A stretch of 7,150 bases of DNA, taken from assembly GCA_023406985.1 (NCBI GenBank), contig JAEXTK010000195.1, positions 1 to 7,150 of the forward strand, in the 5' to 3' direction. Source of the DNA: Spirochaetota bacterium (GTDB taxonomy: Bacteria; Spirochaetota; Spirochaetia; Treponematales; Breznakiellaceae). The position numbers and the translations under genes were made by a program. Shown one piece after another: positions 1-5,968 of the stretch (positions are counted from its first letter, which is position 1; every line of letters begins with the position of its first letter). Under the pieces are notes generated by a model. The model did not search any database. It had not been told where the DNA came from and worked only from the letters and a program-made list of their open reading frames with translations.

Positions 1-1
1 T

Positions 2-643
2 TCCCCGCCGGCGGCTGCGCCGGGGGGGGGGCGCGGCGACCGCGCCCGCTTCTCCTTCCCCCGCAACCAGGAGAAGAAGCGGGCGGGCGGCTCCAACCCC
101 TGCCTCTCAGACTTCATCGCGCCCGCGGACTCCGGCAGGGAGGACTGGATCGGTCTGTTCACGGTGACCGCCGGTCACGGCCTCGACGCCCTCGTCGCGG
201 AATTCGAGGCGGCCCACGACGATTACGGCGCGCTCCTGGCCAAGTCGCTCGCCGACCGGCTCGCGGAAGCGTTCGCCGAGGAACTCCACCTCCGCGTCCG
301 CCGCGAACTCTGGGGGTACGCGGGCGACGAGCAGAAGACCCTAGCCGAACTGTTCGAGGCGAAATATCGGGGCATCCGGCCCGCCTTCGGCTATCCAGCC
401 TGTCCGGATCACCAGGACAAGCGCATCGCGACCAAGCTGCTCGGAGCTGAAGAACGGTGCGGGATCACGCTCACCGAGAGCGCGATGATGCGGCCGGCCG
501 CTTCGGTGTGCGGGCTCTTCTTCGCCCACCCCGCGTCGTACTACTTCGGCGTCGGCGTCCTGGCCGACGACCAGCTCGCGGATTGGGCCGCGCGCAAGGG
601 CGTCGATCCCGACGAGGCGAGGAAACGGAGCGGCCGGACCTAG
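2..643 (+). CDS. metH: Cobalamin-dependent methionine synthase MetH, C-terminal activation domain (5' truncated)
   Basis: This is the last 213 residues of B12-dependent methionine synthase, which moves a methyl group from methyltetrahydrofolate to homocysteine in the cytoplasm. The part present is the AdoMet-binding reactivation domain, which remethylates oxidised cob(II)alamin. Hallmarks in order are the CLSDFIAP-x-DSG-xxDWIG segment (about nt 107-154), the acidic HDDY helix, LADRLAEAFAEELH, WGY, the AdoMet-binding RPAFGYPACPDH motif (about nt 380-415) and ESAMMRPAASVCG followed by FFAHPASYYF (about nt 476-547). These match my memory of the E. coli C-terminus closely. The reading frame is open to the left edge, so the start and the homocysteine, folate and B12 modules lie outside. 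An internal ATG at 164 is not the start because the conserved domain begins before it. A Gly/Ala-rich linker over a ten-G run (22-31) precedes the domain. The TAG at 641-643 faces the convergent DOMON gene 4 nt away. Confidence 0.95.
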   Translation, partial: SPPAAAPGGGRGDRARFSFPRNQEKKRAGGSNPCLSDFIAPADSGREDWIGLFTVTAGHGLDALVAEFEAAHDDYGALLAKSLADRLAEAFAEELHLRVRRELWGYAGDEQKTLAELFEAKYRGIRPAFGYPACPDHQDKRIATKLLGAEERCGITLTESAMMRPAASVCGLFFAHPASYYFGVGVLADDQLADWAARKGVDPDEARKRSGRT

Positions 644-647
644 GGCT

Positions 648-1169
648 TCACGGCAGTACGATGGTGGCCCGGCCTACCTTGGTATGCTTGGCGGTAAAGC
701 CGTCAGAGGACGAAGCGCCGAGGATGACCGTATGCTTTCCCGCGCTCAGCGGATGGTCCTTGGGGTCTCCGGAGTCCCGCGGGATCACGAAGGTCATCGT
801 CGTATATCCGTCAGCCTCGGTGCCGCTGAACGAGACGAGGTCGTTTTTCCCTCCGACGTTGACGTCGGGCGCATGGCTCGTGGAAGCGACGCCGAAGTCG
901 TCGCGCGCAACGGCGGTACCGTCCTTCACGTAACCGATGAGGAAATTCGCGTTCGCCATCCTGTTGGTAGGGTCGAAGCCGACCGCCACCCAACCCGAAA
1001 CTTTGGAAGCGACGGTGACCTCCGCCGTGTCGCCGACGAAAACGATGGAAAGCTTTATGCCGTTCGACTCGGCGACGACAGCCGGCGCGGCCGCATCTTG
1101 GGCCGTCGCCGTCGCGCCGAAAGCCAAAGCGAAAACCAGGGAGAGTACGATCCGCGAGCGTAGGTTCAT
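648..1169 (-). CDS. Exported DOMON-domain protein (DOH-like, possible haem b binder)
   Basis: 173 residues. Residues 1-23 form a signal peptide: a short basic start (MNLRSR), a hydrophobic core, and a likely cleavage after ATA before QD. The rest is a single DOMON beta-sandwich of about 140 residues. The recognisable pattern is SGWVAVGFDP (58-67), MANANFLIGYVKDG (71-84), DDFG, HAPD, GGKNDLVSFSGTEADG, TTMTFVIPRDSGDPKDHPL and a final KH followed by a beta strand. In haem-binding DOMON domains one Met near the 'M-x-x-A' strand and one His near the C-terminus ligate haem b; Met71 and His162 sit at about those places. No membrane cytochrome b561 partner and no catalytic domain are fused, so the role is unknown: electron transfer, haem or sugar binding are all possible. 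AGGAGG lies 6 nt before the ATG, making this start secure. It is 80 bp downstream of the regulator gene but appears to have its own promoter. Confidence 0.85.
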   Translation of the reverse strand: MNLRSRIVLSLVFALAFGATATAQDAAAPAVVAESNGIKLSIVFVGDTAEVTVASKVSGWVAVGFDPTNRMANANFLIGYVKDGTAVARDDFGVASTSHAPDVNVGGKNDLVSFSGTEADGYTTMTFVIPRDSGDPKDHPLSAGKHTVILGASSSDGFTAKHTKVGRATIVLP

Positions 1170-1175
1170 GGATTG

Positions 1176-1181
1176 CCTCCT
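1176..1181 (-). promoter_or_regulatory. Shine-Dalgarno of the DOMON gene
   Basis: The - strand reads AGGAGG with 6 nt between it and the ATG at 1167-1169. It is the best ribosome-binding site in the window and fixes the start of the exported protein. Confidence 0.85.
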
Positions 1182-1193
1182 AGGTTTCTAAAT

Positions 1194-1202
1194 ATAGTAA
1201 CA
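1194..1202 (-). promoter_or_regulatory. Candidate extended -10 promoter of the DOMON gene
   Basis: The - strand reads TGTTACTAT, which is TG-n followed by a -10-like hexamer TACTAT (4 of 6 to TATAAT), inside a short AT-rich island (1183-1202) that stands out from the GC-rich surroundings. I see no convincing -35 hexamer 16-18 bp upstream, which is tolerated by extended -10 promoters. A start near 1187 would give a leader of about 18 nt carrying the Shine-Dalgarno. An overlapping alternative -10 is TATATT at 1191-1196. Confidence 0.5.
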
Positions 1203-1216
1203 ACTCCGAGTCTGGG

Positions 1217-1236
1217 CGAGCATTTCCGGAAGCTCG
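1217..1236 (-). terminator. Weak hairpin after the regulator gene, possible attenuator or terminator
   Basis: On the - strand CGAGC and GCTCG form a 5-bp GC-rich stem around a 10-nt loop that itself contains the palindrome TTCCGGAA. It lies 14 nt past the regulator stop codon and before the DOMON promoter, the place where the four-gene unit should end. No U-run follows, so it is not a textbook intrinsic terminator and read-through into the DOMON gene is possible. Confidence 0.25.
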
Positions 1237-1249
1237 GCGCGGGCAGGCC

Positions 1250-2812
1250 TCATCCCTTCGCCTGCGCGCCTATCCCGTACTCGGCCATTTTCGCGGCGAG
1301 GGTTTTTCGCGTGACGTCCAAGGCGCGCGCCGCGGCGGATCGGTTCCAGCCTTCCCGCTCCAACGCCAAGAGGATCGCCGCGCGCTCGCACCGGGCGACC
1401 ACCGCGTCGGAGTATTCCTTGAGCCCGCGGAACGCCGCGGGATCGAGGGCGTCGCAGGGACACCCGGATTTCGTGTCCGCGTTCGCCCCCGCGGAAGCGG
1501 CGGACTCCGGAAGGGCGGGCGCGGATGCGGCGATCGCCGGCATTCCGCCCCGAGCGGCATCGGCGTTCGCGGTCCCGGCGTGCGCGGCCTCGGCGTGCGC
1601 GGTCCCGGCCGCCTCGGCGCTGCGGCGCTCGGTCCCCGAACCGGGGGCCGCCGACAGGCCGAGGAGCCGGCCGCTCGAGAGGAGGACCGCCTGGTTCACC
1701 GCGTTCTGGAGTTCGCGCACGTTGCCGGGCCAGGTATGGCGCATCCACCGCTCCATGAGCGCCTCCTCCACGCCTTCCACCGGCTTACGGTACTTCTTGG
1801 CGTAGCGGGCGAGGAAGTAGTCGACGAGGACGGGAATATCTTCCGGCCGGTCGCGGAGGGGCGGCAGCAGGACGCTGATCGTGTTGATGCGGTAGAAGAG
1901 GTCGCCGCGGAAGGCGCCGCGGGCGATGAGCGCCTCCAAGTCTTGGTTCGTCGCGGCGATCACGCGGATATCGACGTGGATCTTCCGCGTCCCGCCGACG
2001 CGCTCGAAGCTGGATTCCTCCAGCACGCGGAGAAGCTTGGCCTGGACCGCCTGAGACATGTCGCCGATCTCGTCCAGGAAGAGCGTCCCGCCGTGGGCGA
2101 GTTCGAACTTCCCGATCTGTTTCTCCACGGCGCCGGTGAACGACCCTTTCTCGTGACCGAAGAGCTCGGAGAGGAGGAGGGATTCGGAGAGGGCCGCGCA
2201 GTTGATGCCGATGAAGGGCCCATCGCGCCGCTCGCCGGAAAAATGGATGTACCGGGCCAGCACTTCCTTACCGGTGCCGCTCTCCCCGGAGAGGAGGACC
2301 GGCGCCTGGCTGTCCTTGACGCGGTCCGCCAGTTCCACGATGGCGGCGAATTTCGGGCTCCGCGTCACGATCTCGTGGGCGAACACGCTGGAGAGCAGCT
2401 CCTTCTTGAGGTAGGAGTTGTCCCGCTTGAGGCGGGCGAGTTCCAGGTGGCGGCGCACGGTCTCCAAGAGGTGAGCGTTGTCGATGGGCTTGAGGATGTA
2501 ATCCGCGGCGCCGTCCCGCATGGCGGCCACGGCCGACTCGACGCTGCCGTAGCCGGTGACCATGATGACCGGGAGATCGGCGTCGCGCTTCTTGAGTTCC
2601 AGGAGGAGGTCGGTGCCCTTTTCGCCGCCCTTGAGGCGGACGTCCAGCACGGCGGCGTCCAGGACGCGGTCGCGGACCACGGCCAGCGCCGAAGCCGCGT
2701 CCTCCGCGGCGAAGGCCGAAAAGCCTTCCCGCTCGAAGAGCCGCAGGAGCCCCCTGCGGATACCTTCCTCGTCATCGACGATGAGTACCGCCGCCTTGGC
2801 TTCGTCGGTCAT
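1250..2812 (-). CDS. NtrC-family sigma-54-dependent response regulator
   Basis: 520 residues with the full three-part layout. Receiver domain 8-122: acidic pair Asp13/Asp14, phospho-acceptor Asp57 (AVLDVR), Thr86 and Lys108 (LKP). Central AAA+ sigma-54 activator domain about 148-380: Walker A GESGTGKE (176-183), sigma-54 contact loop GSFTGA (223-228), Walker B LFLDE (244-248), then LPPLRDRPEDIP and WPGNVRELQN. A 70-residue Ala-rich linker (about 386-455) holds a pentapeptide repeat. A Fis-type helix-turn-helix (about 475-512, NRSAAARALDVTRKTLAAKM) binds DNA. It should be phosphorylated by the adjacent kinase and open sigma-54 promoters by ATP hydrolysis. The contact loop has Ser in place of the usual first Ala (GAFTGA), a variant seen in natural activators. 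The start ATG overlaps the kinase stop (ATGA), with GGAG 5 nt before it, so translation is coupled. The specific family member and target genes cannot be named. Confidence 0.95.
   Translation of the reverse strand: MTDEAKAAVLIVDDEEGIRRGLLRLFEREGFSAFAAEDAASALAVVRDRVLDAAVLDVRLKGGEKGTDLLLELKKRDADLPVIMVTGYGSVESAVAAMRDGAADYILKPIDNAHLLETVRRHLELARLKRDNSYLKKELLSSVFAHEIVTRSPKFAAIVELADRVKDSQAPVLLSGESGTGKEVLARYIHFSGERRDGPFIGINCAALSESLLLSELFGHEKGSFTGAVEKQIGKFELAHGGTLFLDEIGDMSQAVQAKLLRVLEESSFERVGGTRKIHVDIRVIAATNQDLEALIARGAFRGDLFYRINTISVLLPPLRDRPEDIPVLVDYFLARYAKKYRKPVEGVEEALMERWMRHTWPGNVRELQNAVNQAVLLSSGRLLGLSAAPGSGTERRSAEAAGTAHAEAAHAGTANADAARGGMPAIAASAPALPESAASAGANADTKSGCPCDALDPAAFRGLKEYSDAVVARCERAAILLALEREGWNRSAAARALDVTRKTLAAKMAEYGIGAQAKG
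1550..1609 (-). repeat. 15-bp in-frame tandem repeat in the regulator linker
   Basis: Four 15-bp units encode AGTAH, AEAAH, AGTAN and ADAAR (residues 402-421 of the sigma-54 activator). The first three units are near-identical at DNA level (for example CGTGCGCGGTCCCGG and CGTGCGCGGCCTCGG read on the + strand). The repeat lies in the flexible linker between the AAA+ and DNA-binding domains, so unit gain or loss would keep the frame and alter linker length only. Confidence 0.8.
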
Positions 2813-5121
2813 GTCTTCTCCTGGGCGGACGGCAGCTCCAAGCGCATCGCGGTTCCGCGGCCCACCTCGCTTTCCGCCCGGATGGTCCCGCCCGCGCGCG
2901 CGATGATGCCGTAGACCACCGAGAGTCCGAGCCCGGTGCCGTCCCGTTTCGTAGTATAGAAGGGATCGAAAATTCTGGGGAGGGCGTCCCGTTCTATACC
3001 GCGCCCCGAATCGGCGACGACGATTTCCGCATTGCCCGCGGCCGTTCTGGCCGTCGTCACGGAGACCGTTCCGCTCCCGTCCATGGCCTGGAGCGAGTTG
3101 GTCAGCAGATTGATGAGCACCTGCTTGAGTTCGTCTTCCGCCAGGGCAACGCGGGGAAGGTCGGGGTCGAGGGTGGAGTCGGCGGTGACGGCCGATTTAC
3201 CGAGGGAGTAGCCCAAGAGGCGGAGCGTGGATCGGATGGCCTCGTTGGCGTCGGAACCTTCCGAGGCGAGCGGCCGCGGCGACGAGAAGTCGAGGAGTTC
3301 GCGCACGATACGGGCGATGCGGCGCGTTTCCTGTTCGATCAGCCTGAGCGACTCGGCCTTTTCGTCGTCGGGCTCCTCCTCGATGAGGTTCTGCGCGTTG
3401 GACAGGATCGAACTCAGGGGATTGTTGATCTCATGGGCGACGCCCGCGGAGAGCATGCTGACGGAAGCGAGTTTTTCCGCCTGGAAGATCTTCTCCTCGT
3501 AGGCGATGCGCCGGGTGACGTCCTCGGCGATGAGGACGCGCCGTTGCCGCCCGTCGGCCCCGGCGGGCCCCGCCGCGAGGGGGTATACCTTGAGTTCCAG
3601 GGTCCGCCCGTCGCCGAGGCGCCGGAGCACCGCGCGCGGCGAAGTCCCGCCGTCGGCGGCGAGTACGCGCGCGGACAGTCCCGGATCGTCCAGGAGCCGG
3701 GCGATTTCCGCGAGCGGCCTCCCCTCCGCGGCTTTTCCCTCCGCGGTTCCCGCGGGGTCGAAGAGGAGATCGAAGGCCCGGTTCGACTTCTCCACGACGA
3801 AGGCCGGCGACGATGGGGGGTCGGACTCGGGAAGCCCGCTTCCGCGCGCTTCTCCCGCGCCTCCGCGCGCCTCCCCTGCGTTACGTTGCGCCTCCCCCGC
3901 GCTCGCGACCACGGCGACGCCCTCCTCGAGCGAATCCAGGAGCTCCTCGTTGAAGACCGTCATTCCCTCGATCTCTTCGATGTAGCGCTCCCGTTCCAGG
4001 CGGTCGCTTTCCAGGTTCCGCGCCATCTCGTCGAAGCCGGCCACGAGTTCCGCGATTTCGCCGCTCAGACGATAGTCGCTCCGGTCATCCTCCGAGGGCG
4101 GGTTGCCTACCACGACGGCGAAATCGCCGTCCCGGACGCGCCTCATGGCGACGACGAGGCGGCGCACGGGGGCGGCGATATTGCTGGAGAGGGCGAGGCT
4201 CAGGAGGATGGTGAGGACGGCGCAGAGGAGGGTCGCCGTCATGACCGCGTATTGCAGGGCGTCCAGGCGGCGTTCGAAGTCCGCCTTGGAGAGGAGGGTG
4301 ACGATGCGGACGGTGCGCGCCGTTCCGCGCGCGGTCGCGGCCGCGGGGGAGGCGTCGGCGACCTCCGCGCGGCCCTCGACGGCCGTGCCCGCGATTTGCA
4401 CGACGACCCCCCACCGGGTCTTGTCCGCCTCCGCGTCGTTCAGGGTCGCGTAGATCGGTTTCGGCGGCCGCGCGGCGATGGCCTCCGCGATCCCTCCGGG
4501 ATCGGCGCCCGCGACCAAGCCCCCGTCGGCGAGCACCAGCGCCCGCACGCGGGGAAGCGCGCCGAGCTGCTCGGCCAGGTGGTCGTCGATGCGTTTCAGT
4601 ATGAAGACGTCGGCCTCCCGAAGGCGGAGGGCCCCGACGAGGTGCAGGCCCGTGGGCAGCAGCACCGCTTCTATGTAGGGGTGATCCTTCTCGTAACGGA
4701 GGAGTCGGCCGTCGGGGAGGGGGAGGGCCTCGGAGACGGTGGAGAACGCGACCGGGGAGCGCGCGGGATTCCGGGGCGAAACGACGGCGAATTCGGCGCC
4801 CGCCTCGTCGGCGAATTCGATGGCGCGGCCCGCGATGTCCGCGAAGGGACGGCTTCGGGGGTCGGCGCCGGCCGTTCCCCCCGCTTTCTCCGCGATCTCC
4901 CGCTTCGCCTCCTCGTCGGCGAGCGTGGCGACGGCGCGCCAGAGGCGGAGTTTCCAGGAATTGTACCCGTCGAAGGCGGCGACCGCCGCAGCCTTGAGCT
5001 CGGCGCGGGCATCCTCCTCCTGGTACCGCTCGACGGAACGGGATATGAGGGCGCCGGCGAGGATCGCCTGGATCGCGATGACCGCGGCGAAGGAGATCAG
5101 GGTCCGGGGGAAAATCTTCAT
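2809..5121 (-). CDS. Membrane sensor histidine kinase (NtrB-like, HAMP-PAS-HisKA-HATPase)
   Basis: 770 residues. Basic N-terminus and membrane helix about 8-27; extracytoplasmic sensor region about 28-288, probably Cache-like by layout but not matched to a named family; second membrane helix about 291-313; HAMP about 314-370; short coiled stretch; PAS about 392-535 (LLDSLEEGVAVV then FVVEKSNRAFDLLFD) whose hairpin is enlarged by a repeat insert. The kinase core has phospho-acceptor His563 in VAHEINNPLSS, N-box NLLTN (671-675), G1 DSGRGI (704-709), F-box FDPFYTTK (718-725) and G2 GTGLGL (728-733), all intact. The H-box and short C-terminus are NtrB/DctB-like, fitting the NtrC partner just downstream. 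I chose the ATG at 5119-5121: it overlaps the AraC stop as ATGA and starts the membrane helix. The same frame is open for 187 more codons upstream, but that is the AraC gene read out of frame. No Shine-Dalgarno is visible, so expression probably relies on coupling. Confidence 0.93.
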   Translation of the reverse strand: MKIFPRTLISFAAVIAIQAILAGALISRSVERYQEEDARAELKAAAVAAFDGYNSWKLRLWRAVATLADEEAKREIAEKAGGTAGADPRSRPFADIAGRAIEFADEAGAEFAVVSPRNPARSPVAFSTVSEALPLPDGRLLRYEKDHPYIEAVLLPTGLHLVGALRLREADVFILKRIDDHLAEQLGALPRVRALVLADGGLVAGADPGGIAEAIAARPPKPIYATLNDAEADKTRWGVVVQIAGTAVEGRAEVADASPAAATARGTARTVRIVTLLSKADFERRLDALQYAVMTATLLCAVLTILLSLALSSNIAAPVRRLVVAMRRVRDGDFAVVVGNPPSEDDRSDYRLSGEIAELVAGFDEMARNLESDRLERERYIEEIEGMTVFNEELLDSLEEGVAVVASAGEAQRNAGEARGGAGEARGSGLPESDPPSSPAFVVEKSNRAFDLLFDPAGTAEGKAAEGRPLAEIARLLDDPGLSARVLAADGGTSPRAVLRRLGDGRTLELKVYPLAAGPAGADGRQRRVLIAEDVTRRIAYEEKIFQAEKLASVSMLSAGVAHEINNPLSSILSNAQNLIEEEPDDEKAESLRLIEQETRRIARIVRELLDFSSPRPLASEGSDANEAIRSTLRLLGYSLGKSAVTADSTLDPDLPRVALAEDELKQVLINLLTNSLQAMDGSGTVSVTTARTAAGNAEIVVADSGRGIERDALPRIFDPFYTTKRDGTGLGLSVVYGIIARAGGTIRAESEVGRGTAMRLELPSAQEKT
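3838..3900 (-). repeat. 21-bp in-frame tandem repeat in the kinase PAS loop
   Basis: Three 21-bp units encode AGEAQRN, AGEARGG and AGEARGS (residues 408-428 of the kinase). On the + strand the clearest shared core is GCGCCTCCCC, recurring every 21 bases at 3846 (variant), 3867 and 3888. The repeat plus a Ser/Pro-rich tail (SGLPESDPPSSP) forms an insert of about 30 residues between the first two strands of the PAS domain, where most PAS domains have a short turn. Confidence 0.8.
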
Positions 5122-5957
5122 CGGCGGCGCACCGCGCGGAAGCGGGTCGGGGGCATCCCGAATTTCTCCTTGAAGAGTTGGGCGAAGTATGACGGATTCT
5201 GGAAGCCGAGTGAATAGCCGATGTCGAGGACGGGCCGATCCGATTCCACGAGGAGGCGCGAAGCCGCGCGCAACCTGAGCTCGTTGACGAACTGCGTCGG
5301 CGTCATGCCGTAATAGCGCCGCATCTGGCGGATGACGTGTTCTCTCGATTTTCCGGAGAGTTCCGCGAGCCGCTCCCCGCCCGCGCGGAGGTTTTTCCTC
5401 CGCTCCATGGAAGCGCAGGCCGTACGGAGCCAATGGGGGGCGTTCTCCCCGCGCCGCTCTTCGGCGTCGCGCAGGAGCTCGATCGACAAATCGAGGAAGA
5501 GGCTTTCGGCCAAGGGGACCGCGAGCGGTTCGGCCACGGGTCGGTCCATCGCGCCGTGCCCCTCGAGCTTGCGCGCGAAGGACGTGAAGGCCTCGCTTCC
5601 GAGGACCAGCGCGGTACGCTCGGCGGGCGGCCGCGCGGCGAGGGCGGCGACGAGCCAGGCCCGCTCCGATTCGGACGCCCAAGCGACGGAGAAGGAGATG
5701 CGCGCGACGCGAGCTTCGCTTACGGAGGGGCCCGGCCGCAGGATTCCGCGGAGGGCCCGCGCCTCTCCGGGTACCACGAAGGCCGCATCGGGCGGTCCGA
5801 ACACCCGCGCGCGCCCCGCGGCCGCGAACGATGCGCGCCCGCGCACGGCCACGAGGAATTCGTAGCGATCGGACGGCGCCAGGGGCGGACGGTACTGCGC
5901 GTCCACGCGCTCCATGAGAAGCTCGATGTCCTTCCGTCCGGCCCCGTCCGTGCCCAC
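5118..5957 (-). CDS. AraC-family transcriptional regulator
   Basis: 279 residues. The N-terminal part (about 20-165) has a cupin-like pattern (VRGRASFAAAGR, then PPDAAFVVPGEARAL), the usual ligand- or partner-sensing half. The C-terminal AraC DNA-binding domain (about 180-275) has two helix-turn-helices: LAELSGKSREHVIRQMRRYYG (198-217) and VLDIGYSLGFQNPSYFAQLFKEKFG (243-267), ending in the family-typical PPTRFR. There is no receiver domain, so it is not itself the partner of the kinase. The start is GTG at 5955-5957, 9 nt after the stop of the binding-protein gene, with AGGAAG 5 nt before it. An ATG 14 codons later is poorer because its nearest purine-rich site is too far away. The gene ends in an ATGA overlap with the kinase. 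By position it may control sugar-use genes in response to the same ligand as the binding protein; the ligand cannot be read from sequence. Confidence 0.92.
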   Translation of the reverse strand: MGTDGAGRKDIELLMERVDAQYRPPLAPSDRYEFLVAVRGRASFAAAGRARVFGPPDAAFVVPGEARALRGILRPGPSVSEARVARISFSVAWASESERAWLVAALAARPPAERTALVLGSEAFTSFARKLEGHGAMDRPVAEPLAVPLAESLFLDLSIELLRDAEERRGENAPHWLRTACASMERRKNLRAGGERLAELSGKSREHVIRQMRRYYGMTPTQFVNELRLRAASRLLVESDRPVLDIGYSLGFQNPSYFAQLFKEKFGMPPTRFRAVRRR

Positions 5958-5962
5958 CGCCG

Positions 5963-5968
5963 CTTCCT
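5963..5968 (-). promoter_or_regulatory. Shine-Dalgarno deciding the GTG start of the AraC gene
   Basis: The - strand reads AGGAAG, overlapping the TAG stop of the binding-protein gene, with 5 nt to the GTG at 5955-5957. It supports GTG over the downstream ATG at 5913-5915. Confidence 0.65.

Noticed and set aside
632..690. Possible bidirectional terminator between metH and the DOMON gene
   Set aside because: GGCCGG and CCGGCC can pair over only 6 bp with a loop of more than 30 bases and no T-run on either side.
1580..2914. Long open frame on the + strand opposite the sigma-54 activator gene (444 codons)
   Set aside because: Its translation has no recognisable domain, while the opposite strand encodes a complete activator with all motifs. 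Long antisense frames are expected in GC-rich DNA.
3838..3905. CRISPR-like array
   Set aside because: The period-21 repeat is short, has no spacers and stays in frame within the kinase, so it is a coding minisatellite.
3433..5217. Long open frame on the + strand opposite the kinase gene (594 codons)
   Set aside because: Low-complexity Gly/Arg/Glu-rich product with no motif; mirror of the kinase codon pattern.
5122..5682. N-terminal extension of the kinase frame by 187 codons
   Set aside because: The extension is the AraC DNA-binding region read in another frame, is Arg/Pro-rich, and the ATG at 5119-5121 directly starts a membrane helix with the usual ATGA overlap.
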